The position numbers were made by a program, and so were the translations under genes. From an uncultured Mycobacterium sp. (GTDB taxonomy: Bacteria > Actinomycetota > Actinomycetes > Mycobacteriales > Mycobacteriaceae): 39,370 bases of DNA. Below are positions 31,849 through 39,313 of the stretch, one piece after another. The notes beneath the pieces are model-generated. The model saw only the letters and a program-made list of their open reading frames with translations, did no database searches and was not told where the DNA came from. The stretch is taken from NCBI GenBank assembly GCA_900078375.1, contig FLQS01000053.1:1-39370 (forward strand), written 5' to 3'. The stretch's first letter is position 1. Each line of letters opens with the position of its first letter.

Positions 31849-33371
31849 TGGCGACGGATCCATCCCCGGGTCGCTTCGCTCGCCCCCTAGCCTGCGGCGG
31901 GGGGTGCCCCCAGCCCGCCACCTTCCTCGGCGTGCCCGGCACCGGCAATCTGCGTGGCACACAACCCTTTCCGGAAGCGGCGCGCCGCGAGCTTGCCAAC
32001 ACCCAGATGCGCCGCAACGTCGGGCACGCCACCGGAACGATCCGCACCAAACGCCTTGCGGCGGTGGCTGAATGCGTGGATTGGGAAGAGCTGCGCGCCG
32101 CGGGCAGCGCGCTCAAAGCCGACGTCATGGCCCGGCTACCCGAGTTACTCGAAGAGCTGGAAGGCAATGTGGTGGCCCGCGGCGGAGTGGTGCACTGGGC
32201 GCGCGACTCAGGCGAGGCCAACCGGATCGTGACCGGGTTGATCCGCGATACCGGGGCCGACGAGGTCGTCAAGGTCAAGTCGATGGCCACCCAGGAGATC
32301 GGTCTCAACGAGCACCTGGAGGCCGAGGGCATCGCGGCGATCGAGACCGACCTGGCCGAGCTGATCGTCCAACTCGGCCACGACAAACCCAGCCACATTC
32401 TCGTTCCGGCGATCCACCGCAACCGCGCCGAGATTCGCGAGATCTTCGCGCGGGAAATGCCGGATGCCGGCGCGTTGAGCGACGAGCCGCGGGTGCTGGC
32501 GATGGCGGCCCGGGCGCACCTGCGCCGAAAGTTCCTGTCCGCCAGGGTCGCTGTCAGCGGTGCCAACTTCGGTATCGCCGAGACCGGAACGCTTGCCGTC
32601 GTCGAATCCGAGGGCAACGGCCGAATGTGTGTGACCCTGCCGCAGACCCTGATCACGGTGATGGGCATCGAGAAGGTGGTGCCGCGGTTCACCGATCTCG
32701 AGGTGTTCATGCAGCTGCTGCCGCGCTCGTCGACCGCCGAACGAATGAACCCCTACACCTCGATGTGGACCGGCGTGCACCTCGGCGACGGACCGCAGGA
32801 ATTCCATCTGGTGCTGCTGGACAACGGCCGCACCGCGGTACTCGGCGATCCGGTCGGCCGCGCCGCCCTGCACTGCATCCGCTGCAGCGCCTGCCTCAAC
32901 GTCTGCCCAGTCTACGAACGCACCGGTGGGCATGCATACGGCTCGGTCTATCCCGGCCCGATCGGTGCGATCCTGAGTCCCCAACTGACCGGGACGCGGG
33001 GGCACGACGACCCCAACGCCTCGCTGCCGTATGCCTCGTCCCTGTGCGGCGCCTGCTTCGACGCCTGCCCGGTGCGCATCGACATCCCGTCGATCCTCGT
33101 GCATCTGCGTGCCGCCCAGGTCGAGGATCACCGGGCTCCGGGACAGGACCTGGCGATGCGGGCCGCGGCGTGGGCGATGGCATCGCCGAACAGGTTCGCC
33201 GCCGCCGAGAAAATTCTGGCAGCCGGACGGCTGCTGGCCGGCGCCGACCACCGGATCACCGCGCTGCCCTGGCCCGCCTCCCGCTGGACCACCAGTCGCG
33301 ATATTCCGGCGCCGCCCGCGGAGACCTTTCGGCAGTGGTGGGGACGCACCCATGGCGAGGCGTCCCGATGA
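31848..33371 (+). CDS. lutB: L-lactate utilisation protein B, LUD-domain iron-sulfur protein
   Basis: A 507-residue subunit. The LUD domain covers about residues 80-310, with SMATQEIGLNEHLE and SGANFGIAETGTLAVVESEGN. Two [4Fe-4S] motifs follow: CIRCSACLNVCP from Cys343 and CGACFDACP from Cys400. The start ATG shares a base with the lutA stop. Residues 6-24 (SPGRFARPLACGGGCPQPA) are encoded by a dispersed repeat (31864 onward), and normal LutB similarity begins only at about TFLGVPG. Either the repeat inserted in frame near the start, or translation begins at GTG 31932. The 3' end overlaps lutC (ATGA). Confidence 0.93.
   Translation: MATDPSPGRFARPLACGGGCPQPATFLGVPGTGNLRGTQPFPEAARRELANTQMRRNVGHATGTIRTKRLAAVAECVDWEELRAAGSALKADVMARLPELLEELEGNVVARGGVVHWARDSGEANRIVTGLIRDTGADEVVKVKSMATQEIGLNEHLEAEGIAAIETDLAELIVQLGHDKPSHILVPAIHRNRAEIREIFAREMPDAGALSDEPRVLAMAARAHLRRKFLSARVAVSGANFGIAETGTLAVVESEGNGRMCVTLPQTLITVMGIEKVVPRFTDLEVFMQLLPRSSTAERMNPYTSMWTGVHLGDGPQEFHLVLLDNGRTAVLGDPVGRAALHCIRCSACLNVCPVYERTGGHAYGSVYPGPIGAILSPQLTGTRGHDDPNASLPYASSLCGACFDACPVRIDIPSILVHLRAAQVEDHRAPGQDLAMRAAAWAMASPNRFAAAEKILAAGRLLAGADHRITALPWPASRWTTSRDIPAPPAETFRQWWGRTHGEASR
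31864..31918 (+). repeat. Dispersed GC-rich repeat inside the lutB start
   Basis: It begins with CCCCGGGTCGCTTCGCTC (31864-31881), identical to the two copies at the window end and one base different from the copy at 37339. A second part contains GGGGGGTGCCCCC, a small inverted repeat. It supplies about 19 codons of lutB. Confidence 0.8.
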
Positions 33372-33988
33372 CTGAGACTCGCCGCATCGTCCTCGACCGG
33401 ATCCGCGGCGCGCTCGCGGCCGCCCCACCCGAACCAGTGCTGGTGCCCCGTGACTACGAACGGCAACCCGCACTCGGGCCCGGTGACCCCGGCCGCTTCG
33501 CGGAAATGGTGGCCGAATACCGCGCACAGGTGCTGCGCGTCGATGCCGCCGCGATCGCCGGCACCATCGCCGCCCTGCTCGTGCCGGACGCCCGGGTGGC
33601 GATCCCGTCCGGCCTGCCCGCCGAATGGGTGATGAGAATCCGCACCGTCGCCGACGATCCCGAAAATCCCTTGGTGGTAAGCGAACTCGACCAGACCGAC
33701 GCCGTCATCACCGGTTGCGCACTGGGCATCGCTGCCACCGGCACGATCGTCCTCGACGCCGGCCCTACGCAAGGCCGGCGCGCGCTGACCCTGATACCCG
33801 ACCACCACATCTGTGTGGTCTTCGCCGACCAGATCGTCGACACCGTCTCCCAGGCGTTCGCCGCCCTTGACCCACGACGCCCCCTGACCTTCATCTCCGG
33901 ACCAAGCGCCACCAGTGACATCGAGCTCAACCGCGTCGAGGGCGTCCACGGTCCGCGCACCCTCGACGTGCTGCTGGTCACCGGGTGA
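33368..33988 (+). CDS. lutC: L-lactate utilisation protein C, LUD-domain protein
   Basis: The 206-residue protein matches the LutC/YkgG LUD domain: LDQTDAVITGCALGIAATGTIVLD near the centre, LTLIPDHHICVVFADQIVDTV after it, and the C-terminal TFISGPSATSDIELNRVEGVHGP. This last block is highly diagnostic. The ATG overlaps the lutB stop by four bases. It is the third part of the LutABC lactate oxidation complex. No lactate permease or LutR-type regulator is adjacent. Confidence 0.94.
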   Translation: MTETRRIVLDRIRGALAAAPPEPVLVPRDYERQPALGPGDPGRFAEMVAEYRAQVLRVDAAAIAGTIAALLVPDARVAIPSGLPAEWVMRIRTVADDPENPLVVSELDQTDAVITGCALGIAATGTIVLDAGPTQGRRALTLIPDHHICVVFADQIVDTVSQAFAALDPRRPLTFISGPSATSDIELNRVEGVHGPRTLDVLLVTG

Positions 33989-34077
33989 CATTCCAGATTC
34001 CACTCGATTCAGGTGACCACACCGCTTAGATTTCATGGTCGGGACCAACCGTGAAAGTCGGAGAAGGGAGCCCGCCC

Positions 34078-34530
34078 ATGCGGATGTTGGCGATCGGCGT
34101 TGCGCTCACGGCGGCGGCGGTGACTTTGGCGCCCCCCGCGTCCGCGGAGCTGTGGCCGGGCAACTACAACTTCATCATCCCGGACCGACGCGACTTCCAT
34201 ACCTGGGTCTGGGCGGCCAACCCCTGCCCGCAGCAGATCGTGTTCTCGCCGACCTGCGTCCGCGTCTCGGCCAACCCCGCGCCGATCGCCAAGGCCTACG
34301 CCTGGTACGGCATCGCCACGCTGGACAACGGGCAGTACACGATGACCGTCGACGTTCCGGACGGACTGCGCTGCGGCGACATCTATTACGGTCCGGTCAT
34401 CCCGACCCACGACGTGTACACCTGGGACGCCAAGACGCTGTCGGGAACCTTGCAGTCGTCGTTCGACGCCGGTTGCGACGGCGCGCCCGGCGGCACCTTC
34501 ACCTACCCGTTCTGGCTGACCCGGCTGTAG
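34078..34530 (+). CDS. Secreted hypothetical protein with four cysteines
   Basis: This 150-residue protein has a Sec signal peptide: MRMLAIG, a hydrophobic core, then APPASA with cleavage likely after residue 23. The mature part is small, aromatic-rich and has four cysteines (NPCP, PTC, LRCG, AGCDG), fit for two disulfides. It resembles small secreted mycobacterial proteins of unknown function. ATG 34078 is preceded by GGAGAAGGGAG; an upstream GTG at 34051 would spoil the signal peptide. A possible -10, TAGATT, lies at 34027-34032. It follows lutC by 89 nt and is convergent with the rhomboid gene. Confidence 0.82.
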   Translation: MRMLAIGVALTAAAVTLAPPASAELWPGNYNFIIPDRRDFHTWVWAANPCPQQIVFSPTCVRVSANPAPIAKAYAWYGIATLDNGQYTMTVDVPDGLRCGDIYYGPVIPTHDVYTWDAKTLSGTLQSSFDAGCDGAPGGTFTYPFWLTRL

Positions 34531-34572
34531 GGCCGACACGCCCTGGAACCGCAGGCGCGCCACGGTCGCACC

Positions 34573-34627
34573 GAGACTGAAGCCACGCAGTAAAAGTACG
34601 AGTAGGTGGCTGCGTGAGCTCAATCTC
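34573..34627. terminator. Long hairpin between convergent genes
   Basis: Arms 34573-34590 and 34610-34627 pair in 14 of 18 positions, with the inner 7 bp (CACGCAG/CTGCGTG) perfect around a 19-nt loop. It lies 43 bp after the secreted-protein stop and 17 bp beyond the rhomboid stop, so it may terminate both. Confidence 0.5.
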
Positions 34628-34644
34628 GGCGCAACACGCCCGGC

Positions 34645-35508
34645 TCAGCCGGTGATCAACGCACCGTACTGGCCGATCAACTCGGCTGTGCGCCAGTAGA
34701 TCAACGCTGCGAACACCACCAGGACGGCTGCGCAGGCCCCGCCCTGCACCAGATTTCGGCGCTCTCGTGGGGCATAGACAAAGACCGCGGCGATCAGCGC
34801 CCCGGTGACCAGCCCACCGATATGGCCTTGCCAGCTGATCGTCGGCACGCTGAATGTCAGAACCAGGTTGGCCACGATGATGGCGATCAGCCACTTCATA
34901 TCGAGACGCAGGTGCTTGGCGAGCACGAACGTGGCGCCGAACAGACCGAACACCGCCCCGGAGGCGCCCGCCGTGGCAGCACCGATCGGGGCCAGCAGGT
35001 ACACCAGCACCGACCCACCCAGCGCGCTGAGCCCGTAGAGCGCTCCGAATCGCAGCCGGCCCAGCCAGGCCTCCAGCGGTGGGCCGATGACGTACAGCGC
35101 CCACATGTTGAACAGCAGGTGCAGCACGCCGTAGTGCATGAACGCCGAGGTGATCAGCCGGTAGTACTCGCCGCCGGCGACCCCGGGGGCCCACAGCACG
35201 AGTTCGCGTTCCAGATTCTTTGAGGTCATCTGCAGCACGAGCATCAGCACGTTGATGGCGATCAGCGCGTAGGTGACCACCGGCCGACCGGTGCGCAACA
35301 CCCCACCAGCTCCGGTTCGCGCCTGGGGCACAGCCTGCGCGCTGGCGGCCACGCAGTCGACGCATTGATGACCGACGGCCGCGCTGCGCATGCACTCGGG
35401 GCAGACGGGTCGCTGACAACGGGTGCACGACACGTAGGTCGGGCGGTCGGGATGGCGGTAGCAGGTCGGTGTGCCTGCCGGAGTTTGCGGTGTGTACGGG
35501 ATGCTCAT
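34645..35508 (-). CDS. Rhomboid family intramembrane serine protease with N-terminal zinc finger
   Basis: The protein has 287 residues. Residues 16-53 form a B-box-like zinc-binding motif (Cys16, His19, Cys28, Cys31, Cys36, Cys39, His47, Cys50/53). A six-helix rhomboid domain follows. The catalytic serine is Ser183 in GASGAVFG and the catalytic histidine is His229 in GHIGG; the L1 loop is intact. It cleaves transmembrane substrates in the plasma membrane. ATG 35508 is chosen because the zinc finger follows at the usual distance. A frame upstream adds 13 residues without support. It is 44 nt after the amidohydrolase gene on the same strand. Confidence 0.93.
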   Translation of the reverse strand: MSIPYTPQTPAGTPTCYRHPDRPTYVSCTRCQRPVCPECMRSAAVGHQCVDCVAASAQAVPQARTGAGGVLRTGRPVVTYALIAINVLMLVLQMTSKNLERELVLWAPGVAGGEYYRLITSAFMHYGVLHLLFNMWALYVIGPPLEAWLGRLRFGALYGLSALGGSVLVYLLAPIGAATAGASGAVFGLFGATFVLAKHLRLDMKWLIAIIVANLVLTFSVPTISWQGHIGGLVTGALIAAVFVYAPRERRNLVQGGACAAVLVVFAALIYWRTAELIGQYGALITG

Positions 35509-35552
35509 GGTCTTGCCACCGAAGATACTGTGCCGCGCAAGCGGCACAGCGC

Positions 35553-37313
35553 TCAGCGCACGCCGCGCAGTACTTTGCCCGGCCGAGCCCCGGTGTCCGC
35601 ACCGTGCCGGCGGGTCACGACACCGCTGACGACGGTGGCGTCGTAGCCGCTGGCGCCCTGGATCAGCCGCTTCCCGCCAGCAGGCAGGTCGTAGGCCATC
35701 AATGGCACCCCGAGCGTCAATGCATCGAGGTCGATGACGTTGACGTCGGCCTTCTTGCCGACCTTCAGCACTCCCCTGTCGGTCAGGCCGAACAGGGTCG
35801 CGGTGTCGAGGGTCTGCTTGCGGACCACGTATTCCAGCGGGAAGCGCGGACCGCGGCTGCGGTCCCGAGCCCAGTGCGTCAGCATGAACGTCGGATACGA
35901 CGCATCGCAGATCAGACCGCAGTGCGCGCCGCCGTCGGACAGCCCGGACACCCCGGCACGGTGCGACATCATCTCGTGGATGGCGTCGTGATTGCCCTCG
36001 ACGTAGTTGAAGAACGGCATCATCAGCATCGCCGTGCCGTTGGACTCCAGCATCAGGTCGTACATCGTGGCCAGCGGGTCCTCGCCGCGGGCCCGGGCAA
36101 TCGCGCCGACGGTCTGATCCGGTGTCGGCTCGTAATCCGGCGGGTCACCGATGGCGTAGATGCTGTCGGGGGCGTGCTGGATCATCGCGTACAGCGCGTC
36201 GAACAACGGCAGCGGCTGCGGCGGGAGATCGGTGTCGGCCAGGATCGCGGCGCGCACCGCCGGGTCGGCCAATCGGGTGCCCAGCTCCTGTGGGCTTAAC
36301 TCGGCCTTCAACTTCCGGAACGTCGGCCGGTGGGTGAAGGCGTGATACCCGGCAAACCCGAACAGCATGCCGAACGGGCGGGCGGCGAACTGGGGGTGGA
36401 CGCGGATTCCGTCGTCGAGGGCTTGGCCCGCGATGTCGAGCTGCTTGCGCCACAGATCCGGCGCGGACTGGGTCTGCACCATCGCGAACGACAGCGGCCG
36501 GTCGATCTCGGCCGCCAGCCGGACCATCCAGTCCAGCTCACGCATTGGTCCGTCGAGGTTCTCGCCCGCGGTGCCGGCCGGGGCCACCTCGAAGACGGCC
36601 TGTCCGCCGCGGGCCATCGCCCGGCCGAGCGCGAACAGTTCGTCCTCGGCGGCGTACGTGCCGGGCACCGGTTCGCCGTCGATGGCGCGGTGGGCTTCGG
36701 TCCGGGAGGTCGAAAAGCCCAGTGCCCCGGCCTCGACGGCCTCCTGGACGATGCGCGCCATGGCGGCGATATCGTCCGCGGTGGCGGCCTCGTTGCGGGC
36801 GCCGCGATCGCCCATCGCGTATCCGCGGACGGCGCCGTGGGCGATTTGGGTTCCGAAATCGACTGCAAGCGATTGCTTTTCGACGGCATCCAGGTACTCC
36901 GGGAAGCTCTCCCAGCCCCACTTGATGCCTTCGGTCAAGGCCGTACCCGGGATATCCTCGACACCCTCCATCAGCTCGATGAGCCACTGCTCACGCCCGG
37001 GCTGCACCGGGGCGAACCCCACACCGCAGTTGCCGCTGACCACGGTTGTGACGCCGTGCTGGCTGCTCGGCTCGAGCAGACCGTCCCAGCTGATCTGCCC
37101 GTCGTAATGGGTGTGGATGTCGACGAAACCGGGGGTCACGATCTTGCCGGTGGCGTCGATGCACTCTGCGGACTCGCCCACCAGGCCACTGTCGTCGCCG
37201 TCACGGCGCCGGACTTCGACCACCCGCCCGTCCTTGATGCCGATATCGGCTCTGAACGGCTTGTCGCCGGTGCCGTCTACGACGGTGCCACCAGTGATCG
37301 TCAGGTCGTACAT
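35553..37313 (-). CDS. N-acyl-D-amino-acid deacylase-type amidohydrolase
   Basis: This 586-residue metal-dependent amidohydrolase has the N-terminal beta-sandwich YDLTITGGTVVDGTG, the metal site VDIHTHYDGQ (His67, His69), GNCGVGFAP, and a distal LSDGGAHCG. This is the D-aminoacylase subgroup, similar to M. tuberculosis Rv2913c. It probably hydrolyses N-acyl-D-amino acids or related amides in the cytoplasm; the true substrate of the mycobacterial group is uncertain. ATG 37313 has GAGGAGG 5 nt upstream. A copy of the dispersed repeat (37339-37356) lies in its leader. It is followed by the rhomboid gene. Confidence 0.9.
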   Translation of the reverse strand: MYDLTITGGTVVDGTGDKPFRADIGIKDGRVVEVRRRDGDDSGLVGESAECIDATGKIVTPGFVDIHTHYDGQISWDGLLEPSSQHGVTTVVSGNCGVGFAPVQPGREQWLIELMEGVEDIPGTALTEGIKWGWESFPEYLDAVEKQSLAVDFGTQIAHGAVRGYAMGDRGARNEAATADDIAAMARIVQEAVEAGALGFSTSRTEAHRAIDGEPVPGTYAAEDELFALGRAMARGGQAVFEVAPAGTAGENLDGPMRELDWMVRLAAEIDRPLSFAMVQTQSAPDLWRKQLDIAGQALDDGIRVHPQFAARPFGMLFGFAGYHAFTHRPTFRKLKAELSPQELGTRLADPAVRAAILADTDLPPQPLPLFDALYAMIQHAPDSIYAIGDPPDYEPTPDQTVGAIARARGEDPLATMYDLMLESNGTAMLMMPFFNYVEGNHDAIHEMMSHRAGVSGLSDGGAHCGLICDASYPTFMLTHWARDRSRGPRFPLEYVVRKQTLDTATLFGLTDRGVLKVGKKADVNVIDLDALTLGVPLMAYDLPAGGKRLIQGASGYDATVVSGVVTRRHGADTGARPGKVLRGVR

Positions 37314-37338
37314 CTGTGCCTCCTCGACGCGTTTCTCT

Positions 37339-37356
37339 CCCCGGGTCGCTGCGCTC
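37339..37356 (+). repeat. Dispersed repeat copy in the amidohydrolase leader
   Basis: CCCCGGGTCGCTGCGCTC, one base different from the copies at 31864, 39316 and 39353, followed by a GCCCCCAG segment also found in the lutB copy. Confidence 0.75.
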
Positions 37357-37503
37357 CTGCCCCCAGGTGCGCCGACAGCCAGGGTAATCCCGGCCAACTG
37401 CATTGGTAGACACAATTCCAAAACTGTCATCAATGTGGGACGATAGTTAACCTACGGAATCAATTGTTCGAGCCGTAAATATTTGCCAAATCTGCACTCC
37501 CGC

Positions 37504-37519
37504 GTCCCATTTCTGGGAC
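37504..37519. promoter_or_regulatory. Inverted repeat GTCCCA-TTTC-TGGGAC
   Basis: A perfect 6-bp-arm palindrome with a 4-nt centre in the long STAS leader. It could be a protein-binding site or a small RNA hairpin. Confidence 0.45.
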
Positions 37520-37729
37520 ACGTGAATCTAGTTTGAAGTGCAGTGATCGGGACTAGAAACAATTTGTAGATCCGCAACGAAATCCGTAGTACATTTCCAC
37601 CAGGTTGAGTTCACAGCCGCCCGGAGATGCCAATGCGCGAGGGTCTACGAGCTCTCGCAGCGAAGTCTCGACACGAGCTTCAGCCTTGCACCCCGGCAGC
37701 ATTGCGGAACACAAACATTTGGAGGCGTG

Positions 37730-38173
37730 ATGTCTGTTGCCACCACCGCGACACCCTTGGCTGTTACCCGGCTGGGTCGTGACCGCGCAGAACATGAGCT
37801 GTTCCGGGCCAGGGAGCTCAGCGCAACCACCGTTCTCGTCGCCGCGGTCGGCGAGATCGACGCAGCGAATTCAGGTGAGCTGCTCAGCTATGTCGAGAAG
37901 CTCCTGGGCGACTACGACCAGCTGGTTCTGGATCTGTCGCGGCTCAGCTTCTTTGCAACCGATGGCTACTCGACCTTGCACAGCATCAATACTCGCTGTT
38001 CACGGCGCGGAATCGACTGGGTGCTGGTTCCCGGCCCGGAAGTCACCCGGGTGCTTCGTGTCTGCGGTCCCGAAGAGCTGTTCACCACCGCGGGCAATAT
38101 CGTCTCGGCGGTGGCCGCGCTGGCCCGTGGCCCGCACACCCACCTGCAGCTCGCCCCGCCACTGGCGAAGTAG
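37730..38173 (+). CDS. STAS-domain protein (anti-sigma-factor antagonist-like)
   Basis: A 147-residue protein with one STAS domain: VLVAAVGEIDAANSGELLSYV, then LVLDLSRLSFFATDGYSTLHSI. In SpoIIAA-type antagonists this last motif reads FMDSSG and the second serine is phosphorylated by an anti-sigma kinase. Here the aligned residue is Asp78, so this site cannot be phosphorylated and may mimic the phosphorylated state. It may bind an anti-sigma factor or sense a ligand. ATG 37730 follows GGAGG by four bases; GTG at 37727 is only one base away from it. A long AT-rich leader precedes it. No anti-sigma kinase is in the window. Confidence 0.87.
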   Translation: MSVATTATPLAVTRLGRDRAEHELFRARELSATTVLVAAVGEIDAANSGELLSYVEKLLGDYDQLVLDLSRLSFFATDGYSTLHSINTRCSRRGIDWVLVPGPEVTRVLRVCGPEELFTTAGNIVSAVAALARGPHTHLQLAPPLAK

Positions 38174-38189
38174 TCTCAGCGCCGCTTCC

Positions 38190-38210
38190 TACACTGGCCG
38201 ATATCGGTCA
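38190..38210 (+). promoter_or_regulatory. Promoter and palindrome before the methyltransferase
   Basis: TACACT (38190-38195) fits TANNNT, and a 16-bp palindrome with core CCGATATCGG (38198-38207) begins at its last base, over the expected start site. It lies between the STAS stop and the methyltransferase and may be an operator. Confidence 0.5.
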
Positions 38211-38232
38211 GTTCAATCGGAAGCGGGCAACC

Positions 38233-38868
38233 ATGGCCACACACGGTCGCAATCTCAACGACGTCGTGACGCGGTTCTGGACCATCGCCGCGCCACTCTA
38301 CGACCACCCCAGTCTCCAGCAGTGGGTCTACCGCCCCGCCCAGGACGAGGTGATCGATGAGCTGCGCGCCCACGGCGCCCGCCGGATCGCTGATATCGCC
38401 TGTGGGACAGGCATTCTGGCCGCTCGCATCGCCGACGAACTGGAGCCCGACGAGATCTACGGCGTCGATATGTCCGACGGCATGCTGCGCCAGGCCCGAG
38501 CACGCTCACCACAGGTGGACTGGCGCAAGGGCCCGGCCGAACAACTGCCCTTCGACGACGGGGCACTGGATGCCGTCGTCTCGACTTCCGCGTTCCACTT
38601 CTTCGACCAGCCGAAGGCGATGCGCGAGTTCCACCGGGTGCTTCGGCCGGGCGGTCTGGTGGCTGTCGCCACGATCAGCCCGCCCCAGCTTCCGCTGCTG
38701 GGGCGGCTAACCAACTCGCGATCCAGCGCCGCGCACAATCCCTCGGCGCAGGAGATGCGCACCCTGTTCACCGATGCCGGGTTCACCATCGCCGACCAAC
38801 GCCGGGTCGACCGGCCACTCTGGACGAAGGGTGTCTGGGACCTGATCACCATCGGCGAGAAGGGCTAA
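38233..38868 (+). CDS. Class I SAM-dependent methyltransferase
   Basis: A 211-residue Rossmann methyltransferase. Motif I reads IADIACGTGILAARIA, the acidic loop IYGVDMSDGMLRQAR follows, then PFDDGALDAVVSTSAFHFF (motif IV) and FHRVLRPGGLVAVA (motif VI). This is the UbiE/Methyltransf_11 type. The acceptor is unknown. The ATG has GGAAGCGGGC upstream. It lies 59 nt after the STAS gene with a promoter-like box and palindrome between, and 37 nt before the VOC gene. No pathway partner is adjacent. Confidence 0.92.
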   Translation: MATHGRNLNDVVTRFWTIAAPLYDHPSLQQWVYRPAQDEVIDELRAHGARRIADIACGTGILAARIADELEPDEIYGVDMSDGMLRQARARSPQVDWRKGPAEQLPFDDGALDAVVSTSAFHFFDQPKAMREFHRVLRPGGLVAVATISPPQLPLLGRLTNSRSSAAHNPSAQEMRTLFTDAGFTIADQRRVDRPLWTKGVWDLITIGEKG

Positions 38869-38892
38869 CGTTTGCTGTGACGAGGCCGCCGA

Positions 38893-38898
38893 TACTCT
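38893..38898 (+). promoter_or_regulatory. Leaderless -10 (TACTCT) for the VOC gene
   Basis: TACTCT ends 7 nt before the ATG at 38906. Confidence 0.6.
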
Positions 38899-38905
38899 GA
38901 ACCGC

Positions 38906-39313
38906 ATGGCCATCGAGCTGCTCGCCCACAGTGTCGAAATCGGGCTGGTCACCACGAACCTGGATCGGATGGTCGAGTTCTACGAGAACTTCCTCGGCCT
39001 GCCGTTCCAGCTCGACCTCGACTTTCCCGGCGGCACGATGAAGCGCTACCTGATCGGGGACAACACCCTCAAGCTGGTGACCTACGACCAGCCGCCTCCC
39101 GCGGAGGTGACGCCGGGCGGCGGCCGCGCTCAGACCGGCGTTCGGTACCTCTCCCTGGTGGTCAAGAACGTCTCGGAGGTCGCCGAGCAGGTGACAGCCG
39201 CCGGATACGAGATCGTCGAGCCGCTCACGGCATTCACCGCCCTCCCGGGCATCGGCTGGCTGTTCGTCGCCGACCCCGACGGCAACTGGGTGGAGCTCGC
39301 CGGACCCCTGTAG
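38906..39313 (+). CDS. VOC family (glyoxalase/dioxygenase fold) protein
   Basis: A 135-residue single vicinal-oxygen-chelate protein. It begins with LLAHSVEIGLVTTNLDRMVEFYENFLGLPF, the classic first VOC repeat, and ends with LFVADPDGNWVELAGPL, which carries the C-terminal metal glutamate. The aligned N-terminal metal residue is uncertain (His9 or Glu12). Function could be glyoxalase-like, epimerase-like or simple ligand binding. It begins from a leaderless promoter. Its stop codon TAG is the first triplet of a 37-bp tandem repeat that continues off the window. Confidence 0.9.
   Translation: MAIELLAHSVEIGLVTTNLDRMVEFYENFLGLPFQLDLDFPGGTMKRYLIGDNTLKLVTYDQPPPAEVTPGGGRAQTGVRYLSLVVKNVSEVAEQVTAAGYEIVEPLTAFTALPGIGWLFVADPDGNWVELAGPL

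Larger units (their letters stand above)
37314..37729. other. Gene-free leader region between the amidohydrolase and STAS genes
   Basis: No credible gene is present in these 416 bp. Composition drops to a much lower GC content than the flanks, especially 37390-37610. It contains the dispersed repeat at 37339, a GTCCCA-TTTC-TGGGAC inverted repeat at 37504-37519, and several AT-rich stretches. GTTT at about 37530 followed after 14 nt by GGGACT resembles a SigF-like promoter, but the spacing is short. The long, AT-rich leader suggests several regulatory inputs to the STAS gene. Confidence 0.5.

Noticed and set aside
37553..37795. Short minus-strand open frame in the STAS leader
   Set aside because: No ribosome site or coding pattern, and it overlaps the STAS start on the other strand.
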